This document shows positions 33,566-45,712 of a stretch of DNA of 64,000 nt, in pieces; the first letter of the stretch is position 1; every line of letters begins with the position of its first letter. Under the pieces are notes generated by a model that was not told the DNA's origin, made no database searches, and saw only the letters and a list, made by a program, of their open reading frames with translations. The stretch comes from Molanna angustata. Lineage: Eukaryota; Arthropoda; Insecta; Trichoptera; Molannidae. A program made the translations under genes and the position numbers. Where the stretch lies: the NCBI GenBank assembly GCA_963576475.1, contig OY754986.1:12530493-12594492 (forward strand), read 5' to 3'.

Positions 33566-34356
33566 TTTATCACAGTTATAAATTTATTTATTTATTTATT
33601 TTATTTATTTTGGATATCCAACAGTACAGTAGAGCATAATGATATTAAAGACAATGAAAAAAAAACAATGAAAAGGATAATCATGTAGGGTGGTATATCA
33701 AAAGATATAATATAAGAAATGTTGAGCATTCCTGCATTGAGGAGAAAAATATGATCAAATAAAATACTACATGTAATTCCATTTAAAAAATGTGTAGTCT
33801 TGAATTTCTAAACGGAATTCTGGTTTTAAAATATTTTTTTTTCATTTTTCCATACAATTTTGACATTTTACTAAATAATATCATGAATTGTAAAACATTT
33901 CTTATTATTCTCTACGTTCCCGGAACCATAAGTCTCCATCTATAAAACGACAATATTTCAATAATAGTAAAAAACTCGGCAATTTTTCGCATTCTTTTTT
34001 GATTGAATCAAAAATCTACTTATTAGGCCTTGTAGTTTTTTTAAATTTATTTACGATGAAAAATTAAAAAAAGGGTTTTACTATAACTAATTTTACAAGA
34101 ATAGTATAAAACAAATTCAAATTTCACTCAAGCAATAGAATTAATAGATGTGAAAATAATCTGTTCTTTATTTCAAAGACTTATCTTTTGAGGGTTCTGA
34201 GGAGAAAAGCCTATTAAATGTGTTTGGTAAAATTTTTGAATCGAATATGATTCGTGAATTTGTGTATGTATGTATACAAATTAAGTCACTCGTTTTTATC
34301 AATCTCATATTAAAATACCTATAGTGATTAGACGTATACGGATAGAAACTTATATT

Positions 34357-34485
34357 ATGTCCTATTCTGATTCGTCTAAATTTATACGTATGAATTTTAG
34401 TATATGAGAAATGTCAAAAAGTTGACTGCATTTATACGGGACTCATTACGCCACACCGCGCGGATGACGAATCAAAATAGGACAT
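34357..34485. mobile_element. Small MITE of 129 bp with 20-bp inverted ends
   Basis: ATGTCCTATTCTGATTCGTC at the left is inverted at the right as GACGAATCAAAATAGGACAT, with two mismatches. It is flanked by TA-rich sequence and has no coding content. Confidence 0.75.
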
Positions 34486-34654
34486 AGGTATATTGTTTAT
34501 GATAAGTATGTGCAATGGAATTGGAGTGCAAAAAGCTTGTCGAAATTATTTTGTAATAATTGCCTCAATTTGGTCGACGACAAAACACAAGTACCAATAA
34601 AATTGTTAAAGCGCCTCTCATTTATATTTTATATTTAAAAACGCACCTTCTTTG

Positions 34655-34775
34655 CACCTCGCGTTATTGCAAAGTTATCTGCCCAGAGAAGCGAAAATCA
34701 CGTGAGAAATGACTGTAAATAAATTTCTCCCCTGGCGGGAGTCGAACACGGGACGCCGACACAGATAAATATATT
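34655..34775 (-). mobile_element. SINE3, head-proximal fragment
   Basis: GCCCAGAGAAGCGAAAATCA, GTGAGAAATGACTG, AATTTCTCCCCTGGCGGG and GGGACGCCGACACAG are recognisable; both ends are lost. Confidence 0.7.
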
Positions 34776-34862
34776 GATTTAATTATTTGCACATTTATTT
34801 AACATTCGTTATATCGATAAAAGAGAATCAATTAAATCCTAACAGTTGGTATCAACGAACCT

Positions 34863-35005
34863 TAAGAGGGCATATAACGCTAAATCTAGAGACTGAAAAC
34901 ATGACAGTATACCTAATATTAAAACCGCCATGAAGTTAGATGTAAACACAAAGGTAACTATAGCGTGCATTAAAAAGGATTTATACGTGATTTAAATGAT
35001 CGATA
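34863..35005 (+). repeat. REP-E copy 3
   Basis: GGGCATATAACGCTAAATCT, GACTGAAAACATGACAG and ATACGTGATTTAAATGAT match the other REP-E copies in the same orientation. Confidence 0.75.
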
Positions 35006-35204
35006 ACCCAATATTGAAAAGAAATATCTTTATGGGTTTTTATGATATTATTCACTCTTTAAGCACATAAAAGATTTATTTTTCTACGACACAATGTAGC
35101 TATGGAGAAATTTAAAAAAAATGCTGTAAAAAAGAATTTTTTTAATATTTTTTTAGGGAAATATATGCGGAATTATAAATTGTGTGACGAACATTCACTA
35201 GAAT

Positions 35205-35287
35205 ATTAATAATAATACACACTTCCTTGCACCCTGCGCAAGTGGTGAGTTTATTGCCATATGGAAATTTCTTCTAACTTACCAGTG
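35205..35287 (-). mobile_element. SINE3, distal fragment
   Basis: ACACTTCCTTGCACCCTGCG, CAAGTGGTGAGTTTATTGCC and CTTACCAGTGTAG are the inverse of the SINE3 distal body. Its order relative to the 34.7-kb piece shows it is a separate copy. Confidence 0.75.
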
Positions 35288-35754
35288 TAGTAACAAATAA
35301 CAATGAGTATATTATACATACCAACAGAAACACACATATACATACATACAAACATATAACACACAAACCAAACAATCCACAATGCTTATGGTATTTTTTA
35401 ACAAACACACTGTTGAAAATATTCGAGATGTTTTATTTCATATTGGGGTGTTTCGGTTTAGATGACCTCTTAAGATAAAATGATGTATCAGCATGCACTT
35501 AATGATTGCTATTATATCTATTAAAATTCATTTTATACATAAAAATAATAAATATTACAATCATGAATCTATAACATAATGGGTTAATTATCAATATACA
35601 AACAATAATAATTATCTTAAAATGCATAGAGAATAATTAATATATTGCATAGAGAATCGTGGTTATCTACTCTAACCGCCACCAGCCACGCATATATTAT
35701 GAGGACAAAAATTGAATTATTTAGAGATGCTGTTATTATAAATTATAGAAACAT

Positions 35755-35865
35755 ACATCCATCCCATCACGCCACGTTCCTAATGGGGTGGACAGAGAGA
35801 ACAGAACGCCACATTTTTCTATCTTGACACACACCCATCGCCTCATCAATATTAATAAATTCCTT
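35755..35865 (-). mobile_element. LINE-B 3' end fragment
   Basis: CCATCCCATCACGCCACGTT, GGTGGACAGAGAGAACAGAA and CGCCTCATCAATATT are a diverged LINE-B terminus. Confidence 0.7.
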
Positions 35866-35924
35866 CAAACCTGTTTACATAGCAAACAGTAGATACAGCT
35901 GACACATGTTTTTAAATTGTTTTC

Positions 35925-36016
35925 TTTTTATTCATTCATTCATTAATTCATTCATTCATTCATTCATTCATTCATTCATTCATTCATTTCATTTATTCAT
36001 TCATTCATTCATTTTT
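35925..36016. repeat. (ATTC)n microsatellite
   Basis: About 90 bp of ATTC/CATT repeats with two interruptions. Confidence 0.95.
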
Positions 36017-36954
36017 AATTGTGTTTTTACATATGGTGCTATTAAAATTAGTGTAAGCCAATAATGTTTCCTCTAATTAAAAATAGTGAAGTTAAAATAT
36101 TTATACAAGTATGCTGAGCAGAAGGTAAATGAATAACAATAATAAGAGAAAAAATACGATTGATAAAAAAAAATAATACATTATTATAATAAAATGAGGA
36201 AAAGGAAGGATTATTGGTGTGAAGGAAGGAGCTTGTTTAAAGGAGTTAGGGAATTTATGTTATAATGCGTTTTATGTTTTCTTTTCATATCTATCAATGT
36301 ATTTTTTATTTTATTTTCATTTTTTTATTTTATTTTTAAAACACTACACATATTCAAAAAAGCAAAAAGCATATTGTCCTTTACCGGAGAGCAAGCATTT
36401 GTGTGTAAAGGGAGACATTTTAAAACAAAAAATATATCTACAAAATTATTGATAAACATAAAGAAATGAATATAATTTACAATATTATCTGTGAATATTT
36501 GATACATAAGTGTATCTTATTTTTTTATTTTTCCTTTGATATGGTTAAATTCAGTGCCAGTTTCAAATCTGTTTCGAGTTGGTTGAACCACACCACCCCG
36601 TTGTAAGTGTAGTAGTGCTGTGCGAAACATGTATGTGTACCTAAACGGGGTGCGCAATTTAACACACTATTTTATTATCTCTGTGTTTTTTCCTTCTTAT
36701 ATATTTTGATTTTTTTTTTATTTCATAATATAGTATATGAAAATAACAGCTGAACAACAATAGGTACCTAATTGTGTTAAAATAACAGATCGAGAAATGG
36801 TTTTGCCTACATAGTGGGGCGTTATTAGTCAGCTTATAAATGTATTTTTTTGTTTCTGTAATAAGTTAAGTAAAGAAATACGTATTTGTCTTCTGTTCAA
36901 ACTTATTAAATTTTCCTCTATCAGAACGTCGCGTCGGCGTCGTTGATATTATGT

Positions 36955-37725
36955 ACATAAGTGTCATCCTTTTCTTGGGCGACCCCGACCTCCTTTTCGA
37001 TTGCCGGACAATTGACCGTACGCCCTTTTTACCGAATGGACAATTCACCGCACGGATAATTAACTGTGGGGACAATTTACCGTGAGTACAATTTATCGTA
37101 TGGACAATTCACCGAATGGACTATTCACCGTGCGGAAACTATTTTATCATATCAGAAATAACTTTTTTTTATTATTTCCTTTTCTTTTTTCGTATGAGTT
37201 AAAAAAATGTTCGTTTATAACGACGAACTGATTGTCTAATTTTTTTTTTTCAATTCAAAATACAACGAGAAATCCAAGATGGCGGCAGTAATTAAACCGT
37301 GATTTTACAAAATAAGCGATAATTTTTAAGTTCAAATTTGCTACGTTTTAAAATTTAAGTAGACCTCTATTTTTAATCATCTTCTTGTTCTTTTTTGACA
37401 AGACGGATATCGATTTATACTTACGAGAAGGCGAAGATTTAGAAATAATTATAACTTATTAGTTTTCTTTTGAAAAATGGGAAACCAATATGGCGGTCGT
37501 GATAAAGGTGGTTTTCCAAAATGAACGAATTTGTTGGGTTTATCGAGTTCTAATTTGCTACATTTTGAGATTTAAAAAGACGTCTGTTTTTACACTTGTC
37601 CCCACGGTCAATTGTCCGTGCGGTGGATTGTTCCCACGGTTAATTTTCCCCGCGGACATTAATTTGTCCGCGGTCAATCGACTACGGTCAACTGTCTGGA
37701 CACTCTCCTTTTCCACTCCTTTAAA
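36955..37725 (-). mobile_element. LINE-B fragment used as insertion target
   Basis: CTTTTCTTGGGCGACCCCGA on the left and TTTTCCACTCCTTT on the right of the 706-bp foldback element resemble LINE-B near 33,420-33,450 on the minus strand. The target sequence can be read across the duplication. Confidence 0.55.
36999..37704. mobile_element. 706-bp foldback element with 9-bp target duplication and arrays of an 18-bp motif
   Basis: CTCCTTTTC is duplicated exactly at 36,990-36,998 and 37,705-37,713. The left arm has at least seven relatives of CGGACAATTCACCG in tandem (37,011-37,135). The right arm has about five in inverted orientation (37,597-37,700), for example CGGTCAATTGTCCG and CGGTCAACTGTC. 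The centre holds two similar halves containing CCAAGATGGCGGC-like and CCAATATGGCGGTCG-like words. Long inverted arms built of short tandem motifs and a 9-bp duplication resemble foldback or MULE-type elements. There is no transposase. Confidence 0.82.
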
Positions 37726-38157
37726 GAAGATGATGATAATTGTTATTCCAAGAATCAACATTTTTTCTGTCAAATAAATACTATAAGAGCGCAATTTGTT
37801 TATATACATTCAAGTTGAGTTATATTATATATTCGTTATTGAAAAGCATTCTAAGTTGTTTTATCGTGTGAACGAGACACAATATAATGTATTTAAATAC
37901 ATAAATAAACATTGATTTCTTACAATATTATTTACGATGTACCTACCATGAGGAATTTTATGAATATCAAAGGTAAACAATGCGCTAAACAATATTATTC
38001 CAATCAGATGAAATATCTATGAAGGTTCAAACGTTAATTCGTATCAAAGATTAAAGTTCAAGCAAAATGCAATCCCACTTAAGACCACCAATTCAAAAAA
38101 TAGAAGCATGCAAATAAAATATAATATACATTTCAGGCCTCACAGCAAAAAATGATG

Positions 38158-38640
38158 CATACATACATAAATACCATCACGTCATGTCCCTTACGGAGTA
38201 AGCAGAGAGAACCGAGCGCCGCCATACTCCTCTATTTTTGAACACATTCCTGGCCTCATTTACATCCATATAGTCGATTGTTCAAGCTTCTTATGTTTCC
38301 TTCTTTCAAAACATCCTTCACATGGTCATGCCATCCCTTTCTGTGGCAGCCCCTGCTATTCACTCCATCTCTTACACCCATGTATATATTTTTTGTCAGT
38401 AGTTCATCATTTATTATTTCAATATGTCAAAACCACCTCAAGGCATTCACTTTCATTTAACTTATATAATATCCTACTTTATCTTGCATTATCTCCTTAT
38501 GTCCTCATTTTTAATTCTATCATAAATATATCTTTCTATTATGTACCTACTATTCTTGGTGATCTTATTTCTACAACATTTATTCTACTTTCAAGCGCTT
38601 TTGCCAGGTTCATGTGTCAATGACATACGTCAAAGTACGC
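38158..38640 (-). pseudogene. LINE-B fragment, heavily decayed
   Basis: It starts with the inverted TATG tail, then GCAGAGAGAACCGAGCGCC, TTCACATGGTCATGCCATCC, ACCACCTCAAGGCATTCACT and CATACGTCAAAGTACGCACT in LINE-B order. Stops and indels break every frame. Confidence 0.75.
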
Positions 38641-38887
38641 ACTACAATTGTAGGCACTTACAATTTTAATTGGAAAACAATTATGCAAACGTAATGTACG
38701 TATTTGATATGTATTTAAGACTTCTAATTACGATGTTCGACGTGTTCAGTGCAATGTTCATTGCGCAGTATAAGTAAAAGAAAATATCTTTCATAATAAT
38801 GTTTGCTTGTCTCTATGCATTAGTAGTATGAGTAACAAAAAGATCAAAATTGTTATTATAATATAGTGAGCAGCTCCTACTTAAAGA

Positions 38888-39572
38888 GTCCTACCTAAAT
38901 ACTAAAGTCTAAATACTAACCATGTTTTCATTGCACAGTCGCTCACTTGAGTTATGAGATCACGTGGCTTCCTAACTGGAGGATGCTACGACGTTTTTCT
39001 ATGAGAATTGCATTGCAGAGACATTCTAAATACATAGCGCATGCGCGTCGGCGTAAACTAACATTTGCGAATTGCCAAAAAGTAAGGATGATAGCTAGGA
39101 ACCTTACGAATAGTTTAATACTATAATACAACATTTTTTCGGTGGATGACGATTTTATCGGCTTCGTTGAACATGTATTTGGTAATTTTGTCAAATCAAA
39201 TACCAAACAGAGTATTTAGTGATCCATACGAGATGCCGAAAATTCGGTGGAATTTCAAAAATATCGTGATTTAGAGCTGTCAGTGTGAAGTGTGAAGTTG
39301 GTTATATATTATGTTTGTGTTGTTATTGCAAAAAAAACATTTTAAACGTCAAAAGTCAGAAAACAGATAGATAGCTTTCTAAGCCCCTAGAAATAGAAAG
39401 CTATCTATCTCTTATCTTCATACACAATAATATGAAATTGTACGCCATCGACCTTAAGTTTGGCGTAGTATTTAGTATTTAGTTAGGGATGTCTCTGCAA
39501 CGCAATTGCTAACTTAAGAATACTATACTCCAGTGAGGTTAGGAGTTAGTATTTAGGTACCTAGGACTGTGC
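38888..39572. mobile_element. Inverted-repeat element of about 685 bp
   Basis: AGTCCTACCTAAATACTAA near the left end is mirrored at the right by TTAGTATTTAGGTACCTAGGACT-type sequence (39,548-39,571), with further ATACTAA words inside both ends. An internal hairpin at 39,366-39,412 has AGATAGATAGCTTTCT and its exact inverse. No coding frame. Confidence 0.6.
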
Positions 39573-39749
39573 ATTCGGGTCATTGGCTCTATCCAAATGA
39601 AGTCAGTTCTTGATATAATGTGATTTCAAGTTATAATTCACAGCCTTTTAAGACCGTCAAGCACACTTTACAGTCCCTAGCTAAGCACACATTAACCAGT
39701 GAAACTCGTAAAGGAGGAGGTCTTATGTGACATCGATAAAGATATAACA

Positions 39750-40415
39750 TACTACCATCACGCCATATCCCTCGCGGGGTAGGCAGATAGATCAAAACGC
39801 CATATTTTTCTATCAGGACACGCATCCATCCATATACATACATTCATGCATCGTCTCTTACATGTTCCGATGTTCGTCTGTCATACAGGCTTCTAACACT
39901 TCCCACATTCACTACGTCGTATACAGGGTCGTGCCATTTTTTTCTAAGGCGACCACGATATATTGTTCCGTTCTGTTAGGCTTTGTAAGTATCTACATAT
40001 ATTTTCTTCGACAATCATTCTTCCGGAGTGAACAAACCATTTCAGTGTGTATTTTTTTGTCTACTAACGACATCTCTTTAAAAAAATAATGAATATGTCC
40101 TTGAAACAAGTACATATACAATCTCATACATTCCCTAAACTAAGCAGAAATCTTGTACTATAGGTGAACGAAATCGGTAGTGGCAGCATTCGAACTCGCA
40201 ATCACTGAATTACTAACCCAGCGCCCATCTAAATCACATATGCTTTCCTTGTGCCCTCATTTATTTCCCTTTCATGCATCGTCTTATTACTAATTCTCTT
40301 CAGTGATCTCTTTTCAACTGCTTATATTCTGTTTTCGTGCGTCTTCTGCCATGTCCTGGTCTCACTTGCATACGTCAAGGTAGGCACTACGATTGCATTG
40401 TGAATGCCATCTTTG
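39750..40415 (-). pseudogene. LINE-B fragment split by SINE1
   Basis: CCATCACGCCATATCCCTCG, GGTCGTGCCATTTTTTTC and AACAAACCATTTCAGTGTG precede a SINE1 at 40,083-40,234. Sequence downstream (TCTTCTGCCATGTCCTGG, CATACGTCAAGGTAGGCA, CGATTGCATTGTGAATGCC) continues the same LINE. All frames are broken. Confidence 0.75.
40083..40234 (-). mobile_element. SINE1 inserted in LINE-B
   Basis: ATGAATATGTCCTTGAAACA, CTATAGGTGAACGAAATCGG, GCATTCGAACTCGCAATC and CCATCTAAATC identify it. A few bases of the A-box region are deleted. Confidence 0.8.
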
Positions 40416-40499
40416 GGTACATAATTGTTTTTACAAAAATAATTATCATAGGGTTCAAAAGCAAAACAAAAGCCAAGCGTCCAAGCACAATAATGTATT

Positions 40500-40850
40500 A
40501 ATGAAGTGCTGTTTACCTAGAACGAGCAAGCCATTCTTGGTACGTTAGGAGGCCCGGAACGGGTGGGCTGATGGAATGTCCTTCCAGGGTAACCCCAGAG
40601 GAGGTCATCGGGTAGACGTAACGGTGACCGAAGGTGACGCTGGGGATAGCAGAAAAGGTCGTCTATCATTCGTCAAGAAAAAGAAAACCGTCAATGATTG
40701 CTGCAGCAGAGAGGCAGCGCGCAAACAATTTGTTAGAGAATAAGCCACCAAAATCCAGATGCCCACAGAAAAATAAACAGCAATCGACACAAAGCATGAA
40801 AACAATGATGAGAATGATAAAACATAACTGAAGCATGCACTTTTCAGTCA
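40500..40850. other. GC-richer unassigned stretch
   Basis: Sequence around AGGAGGCCCGGAACGGGTGG and GGTAACGGT-like text is clearly less AT-rich than its flanks and has short open frames on both strands. None resembles a family I know and no splice-bounded exon is convincing. A decayed retrotransposon is the likeliest source. Confidence 0.3.
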
Positions 40851-40900
40851 AAAGAGACTATTAGACACTATGGCTCGGAATTTGAGTTGGCCCTTAATAG

Positions 40901-41551
40901 TCTTACTAATAAAAATCGACTGCACACCCGTTCACCAATGTTTTAGTTACTCATCGTGTAAAGCCCGTGTAGCAATTATTTAAAAATCTTACTAATAGGT
41001 AAACGCTGTATAACGAACGGGTAGTTGCAAAAGACTTACAACAGAAATTTATCCGACAACGTTGTATTTTTGCACCCGCGCATGCGCGGAGCCGCCATCC
41101 GCTAATTTGACGTCTGTCGTGGTTAATTTTTTATGTTATTCACATTTTTAAATAGATATATGGAAATTATAATGAATAATTTCATCATACAAATACCCAT
41201 GCAAACACATTTGTAAATATTAAAAAGGAGCAAATTTTTAACAACTTTTTCCTCCTTAAATGCACAACTATGCATAATAAAATAAAAGATTATTTGTCAT
41301 ATTATTCCAATACATAAAAATGTTAACAATAAACATGCATATGGAAATCAAATTTTATTTATGATAGATGACAGTTGTCTTAAAACACCGCTAAACTACC
41401 TAAAACAGGCGTGCAAGCGTTGTGTAAAATTTGTATGAGAGATGCACAGTCGTTAACCAACTGATCTGCTACATAGCGTTCATTGGTAACGTTTTTACCT
41501 ATACTGGTGTTAAATGGTCGAGTAACTTTTACAACACGTTTATTAGTAAGA
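40901..41551. mobile_element. TIR element of about 650 bp
   Basis: TCTTACTAATAAA at the left and TTTATTAGTAAGA at the right form exact 13-bp inverted ends. A further direct copy of TCTTACTAATA lies at about 40,989. No coding frame. The target duplication is not obvious. Confidence 0.6.
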
Positions 41552-42040
41552 CAGTTAGAGTTTAACTGAAGTTTAATAAAAATATTGCGTCTTTCAGTAC
41601 CTACCTAATCTTCCTTTAAATGCGTCACTAAACGACAAATATTTAACTCATGTTTTCTGGCGGATCGCGTGTCTTAATCTTGAGTTAAGTATTGTTTCTA
41701 GTATTTTATCGTCAGGCGGCGCACAAATCGCCGTACGCTTTAGTGTGTTATTTCATTATTTCCTTTCTATGCATAGTAATTATAATCATTTTTTTTGTTG
41801 GTAACAGAAGCCTTAATATAGAAGTGGTTCATGTATTTAATTTTTATTTTCTGTTTTTTTTTTATACATAAATGATATTGCAAACAACAGACTGTCAGCC
41901 ACATGGAAACGTCAGGCACGCATTTTAAAACTTTATTTTGCGATGTTTTTTGATCCCACTTTCTAAAATGATCCATCCTGTTTCTATATAGTAGTGTAGT
42001 TCTAGGTGGATGGAAACTTGACGCTCTAGAAATAAAAAAA

Positions 42041-42240
42041 AGACAACATTGTATAATCACCGCAACTCCACCCACGTATTTGACAACATTATAAAATCAC
42101 TGTAAATCCACCCACATATTTGGCAACACTGTAAAATAATTGTTACTCCACCCACATATTTGAGAATATTGTAAAATCACTGTAACTCCACTCACATATT
42201 TGGCAACATTGTAAAATCACTGCAACTCCACCCACAAAAT
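42041..42240. repeat. 40-bp tandem repeat, five diverged copies
   Basis: The unit has ACTCCACCCACATATTTGGC followed by AACATTGTAAAATCACTGTA. The copies differ at several positions each, so this array is older than the others. Confidence 0.9.
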
Positions 42241-43640
42241 GGAATGCAATACCTCTACATTTCCCAAACCAAAAGAATGATTATGTTCTATGCAGTGGTC
42301 CGCCATTTCTGAATAACCAGACAGTCCCCTAAACGCTCTATGATGCTCAAGGAAACGCTGTTTTATAGATACTCCCAGTCTGATCTACATAAATAGCATC
42401 ACAGTCTACCTTTTGTTTTTATTTGACAGTGTCAAATCACGTTGGCGAAAAAGTTCGGTTGTTATAAAAATACTGTATCTATCTATTAATTTTCATAAAT
42501 GATATGTGGCAACACCACAATCAACATACGTCATTTGTCGGATGGTCTCGCATCTCATTCAGATTAACGAATATGGCAAAAGGACATCAGTTCCTGAACC
42601 GAATATGCAGCGCGATTTACCATTCGCATATCAACCGACAAGGCGACAGCAGTGTAATCTCTTTAATAATAATCGTAAAATTATGTAATATCGACCCAAA
42701 CATCGCGAACATCTGTATATTTATCAAGTATTATGTTATAACGTCTTATTTAAACCATAAATAGATGTAAATCATGTTAGTCCTCTTTTATTGTGAAGCC
42801 CTTCATCACTCAATTACTATTTCTATTTCTGACTGATTAACTGATTATGAAATTGCAATATAGGTATCATATAGTGATGTATGTTATTGGGAAGTAATTT
42901 GAACACGCACTTAAAATCGCAACCTTCTGATATATTATATTCTTAATTAAATAAGAACCCTAATAGCATAGCATGTATCCCTCACCTATAGATTGTACTA
43001 TAGGTGAACGATCATTGTGGGATAATATGCCGTGATTGTATTAACAAATGAGTTAAGTACCTAAAATGTTATTGTTCAAATTGTAACAAAATGTTATAAG
43101 TAATTTTTAGAGTTATATAGTTATATATAAAATAACTATATAGCTCAAAAATTTCATTTCTCTCTTGGTACCTACAATTAAAAATGCGGAAACCATAAAT
43201 TACATAATAAATTTAATTACCGATCAATAGTTATTATATTAATTATAGTAGTTATATCAAAATTTCATAATTTCGATTCTACATAAATAGCTACGTAAAA
43301 AAATTGTATGACAGTTAATATTTATGATACATAATATATTGATGAAATGTTTATAAAATGATTTGATTAATTAATGGGCGTTGATATAATGTGTTACATG
43401 CTTGTTGAACGTTATGAACTATGAAATTAATTATGAATTAATAATGAGAAAGAACACGAACAACAAAAGTAGTGTATGAAAGTGTTTGTGATCAAATAAT
43501 TAAAAAAAATATTGTTATAATTAATTTGCTAATTCTTGATAGAACTCCGTAGATCTTATGTTGATAAATTATATGTAAATAATTGGAATTAATTCTATTT
43601 TGTACTGATTGATTTCATCGACGCGTTTTTTGCAAGAAAA
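42241..43640. other. No gene recognised
   Basis: AT-rich non-coding sequence. CTATAGGTGAACG at 43,000-43,012 is a very short SINE1-like match only. Confidence 0.4.
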
Positions 43641-43644
43641 TATA

Positions 43645-43895
43645 AATTGCGGAGAGGAATAGAATGAGAGGTCGGGGCCGCCCAAGGAAGGGATGACACG
43701 TCCTTGTGAACGGTATTTTGAAAGACGGAAACTTTAGCAGCGTGAACAACAGACGAACATGTATAATATGATGTATGAATGTCGACGAGGCGATGAATGT
43801 GTGTCAAGATAGAAATAAGTGGCGTTCGGCTCTCTCTGCCTATCCTGTGAGGGATATGGCGTGATAGTATGTATGTATGTATGTATGTATAAATT
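43645..43895 (+). pseudogene. LINE-B fragment with TATG tail
   Basis: GAGAGGTCGGGGCCGCCCAA, GATGAATGTGTGTCAAGATA, GGCGTTCGGCTCTCTCTGCC and GGCGTGATAGTATGTATGTA follow LINE-B order to its 3' end. The frame is broken by point changes. Confidence 0.8.
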
Positions 43896-44254
43896 GTCTG
43901 CTTGGCGATTAATATTGAACGAATGCCTATATGTGAAGACTATCACATTCTTGGAATAAACTGATACCAACTTCTAGTAATAAATTTATTTTCTATCAAA
44001 CGAGGTAGAAATGGATACCTAAGTATTATGAAGTGCTTGTATGTTTTATCTCTTGACGTAAACAGACGATTATTGTTTTTTATACGCTCCAGTTTACTCT
44101 TTAATATGAAATATATAATAGGTTGTTCGGAAAGTTATTTCGCTTTTTAACAATAAAGGATTTAATTGTATTTTATCATAATCAAATTCAAACATAGCCG
44201 CATTGTCATCAGTGGCTAGAAAACTTGGGATTCATGCAAAGACGAAGGAGCCCT

Positions 44255-44650
44255 TACATATTTACTACTCACAACCCCAAGGGAATATAGTGGCGAATTG
44301 TAAATTCGCAATTTTTAGGGTTATTTTTTATCGCAGAATATCAACTAGCATCATTCTGAAAGTTTCATCACAATTTATCTGTGTGTGTGTGTGGGCTGTG
44401 TACTATGTGCTATGCATGGCGTGTATATTCTTCTTTTACGATTATATACTAAAGTAAATTAAATTACTGTGCAAATTTGTAAATCTAATACTCGTTTAGA
44501 CACCATTAGATTTGAAGGATATCTGATCAGTGCTTTTCAATTTTTTAACTTTCTAATATTCAAAGTGAGCCCAAACTCAGAAAACTTAAAATTTGATATT
44601 TTTATTTACAAATTTCTTAAAAGGCATACAGTGATTTATGTTAGGATATT
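44255..44650 (-). repeat. REP-A copy, inverted orientation
   Basis: ACAACCCCAAGGGAATATAG, TATCAACTAGCATCATTCTG, GACACCATTAGATTTGAAGG and CAAAGTGAGCCCAAACTCAG are the inverse of the 47.4-kb copy. The CTCCTCACT end is missing. Confidence 0.75.
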
Positions 44651-44937
44651 TAACGGAATGTATATGAGCAGATTATATTCTGTCATTACATACTTTTCAG
44701 CCAGTCTATTACCAGTTTTTTGAAGTTTGTTTTGTCACGTGATATTGTGTTCCATGGAGAAGATGTTTAGACAGAACGCCAGTGCCAAAACTGCTTTGAA
44801 AAATTTCGTTTCCGCAATTTCGATGCAGAAGATGTACCACGTTTCGGAAGGCACGATGAAGACAAAATAAAGACATCGATTTTTGCAAACTGCAGAATAC
44901 CAATATCGTAACATCGCTGAGATATTAATTATATTGT

Positions 44938-45128
44938 CTGCCGTCGTGGCTCAGTTGGTTAGGCCTTTGACTGCTGATCCAATGATCCCGGGTTCGATTC
45001 CCAGTGGATACACAGTTTTTAATTGTATTTTCATTCTGAATCTGTGAGATGATAAATACCGTAAGTCTCCAGAATGAGGCAACTTATTATTGGGTGCGTG
45101 TTAAATTGATATTTGACATACTATTAAG
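44938..45128 (+). mobile_element. SINE2
   Basis: CCGTCGTGGCTCAGTTGGTT, GGGTTCGATTCCCAG, TGAATCTGTGAGATGATAAA and TTGGGTGCGTGTTAAATTG. The distal CCTGTTAGTTGCCCG part is lost. Confidence 0.88.
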
Positions 45129-45212
45129 AAATACATAAGCATCTATGAAGAAATGCAAAAGCAAAAACAGTGTAAAAAGACTTGTCAAGGAATGGCTATT
45201 GAGGTTTTTTTA

Positions 45213-45354
45213 TTGACAATAACATCTCAATAGAGACAAAGTTGGGATATTATAGAGGAACCAGGAACTCAGGCACCTACAGGGCTTACGACCTGTCATC
45301 GGCTAGTTTACGAGATCACTTTATGCGCTTGCGCAACGTTCACCAATTATGCCT
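45213..45354 (-). repeat. REP-B, half copy
   Basis: ACATCTCAATAGAGACAAAG, CAGGGCTTACGACCTGTCAT and GCGCTTGCGCAACGTTCACC match REP-B inverted. The other half is missing and a small hairpin (AGGTAGATAATAT and its inverse, 45,355-45,403) follows at the break. Confidence 0.75.
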
Positions 45355-45504
45355 AGGTAGATAATATTTTTTTTATTTTTCAATAAAAATATATTATCTA
45401 CCTGTTAGTTGCTAAAATTAAATAAATAAAAAAATATTTTTATCTAATTCGACGTTCAGCAGTTTTCAATCTGCAGATTAACACGGCTTTCAAACTGTAG
45501 AATT

Positions 45505-45712
45505 CCATAATAATTATGCATAATATGAACACATATATATTCCACAAAGAATTTATTTGTATCCGACGACCGTTTCGGCTTACAAGGGCATAATCAACTG
45601 GTTGATTGTGGCCTTGTAAGCCAGTTGATTATAGCCTCGTAAGCCGAAACGGTCGTCGGAAGACAAATAAATTCGTTGTGAAATATATATGTATTCATAT
45701 TTAGCATAATTC
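45505..45712. mobile_element. Foldback hairpin of about 205 bp
   Basis: ATTTATTTGTATCCGACGAC and CGTTTCGGCTTAC are inverted at the right as GTAAGCCGAAACGGTCGTCG and ACAAATAAATTCG. The similarity extends outward through CATATATATTCC and TAATTATGCATAATATGA. The centre repeats TTGATTGTGGCCTTGTAAGC-like text. The right end directly abuts a LINE-A remnant. Confidence 0.8.

Noticed and set aside
40605..40851. Possible exon in the GC-richer stretch
   Set aside because: Short frames exist on both strands without splice borders in phase with the known gene or recognisable domains.
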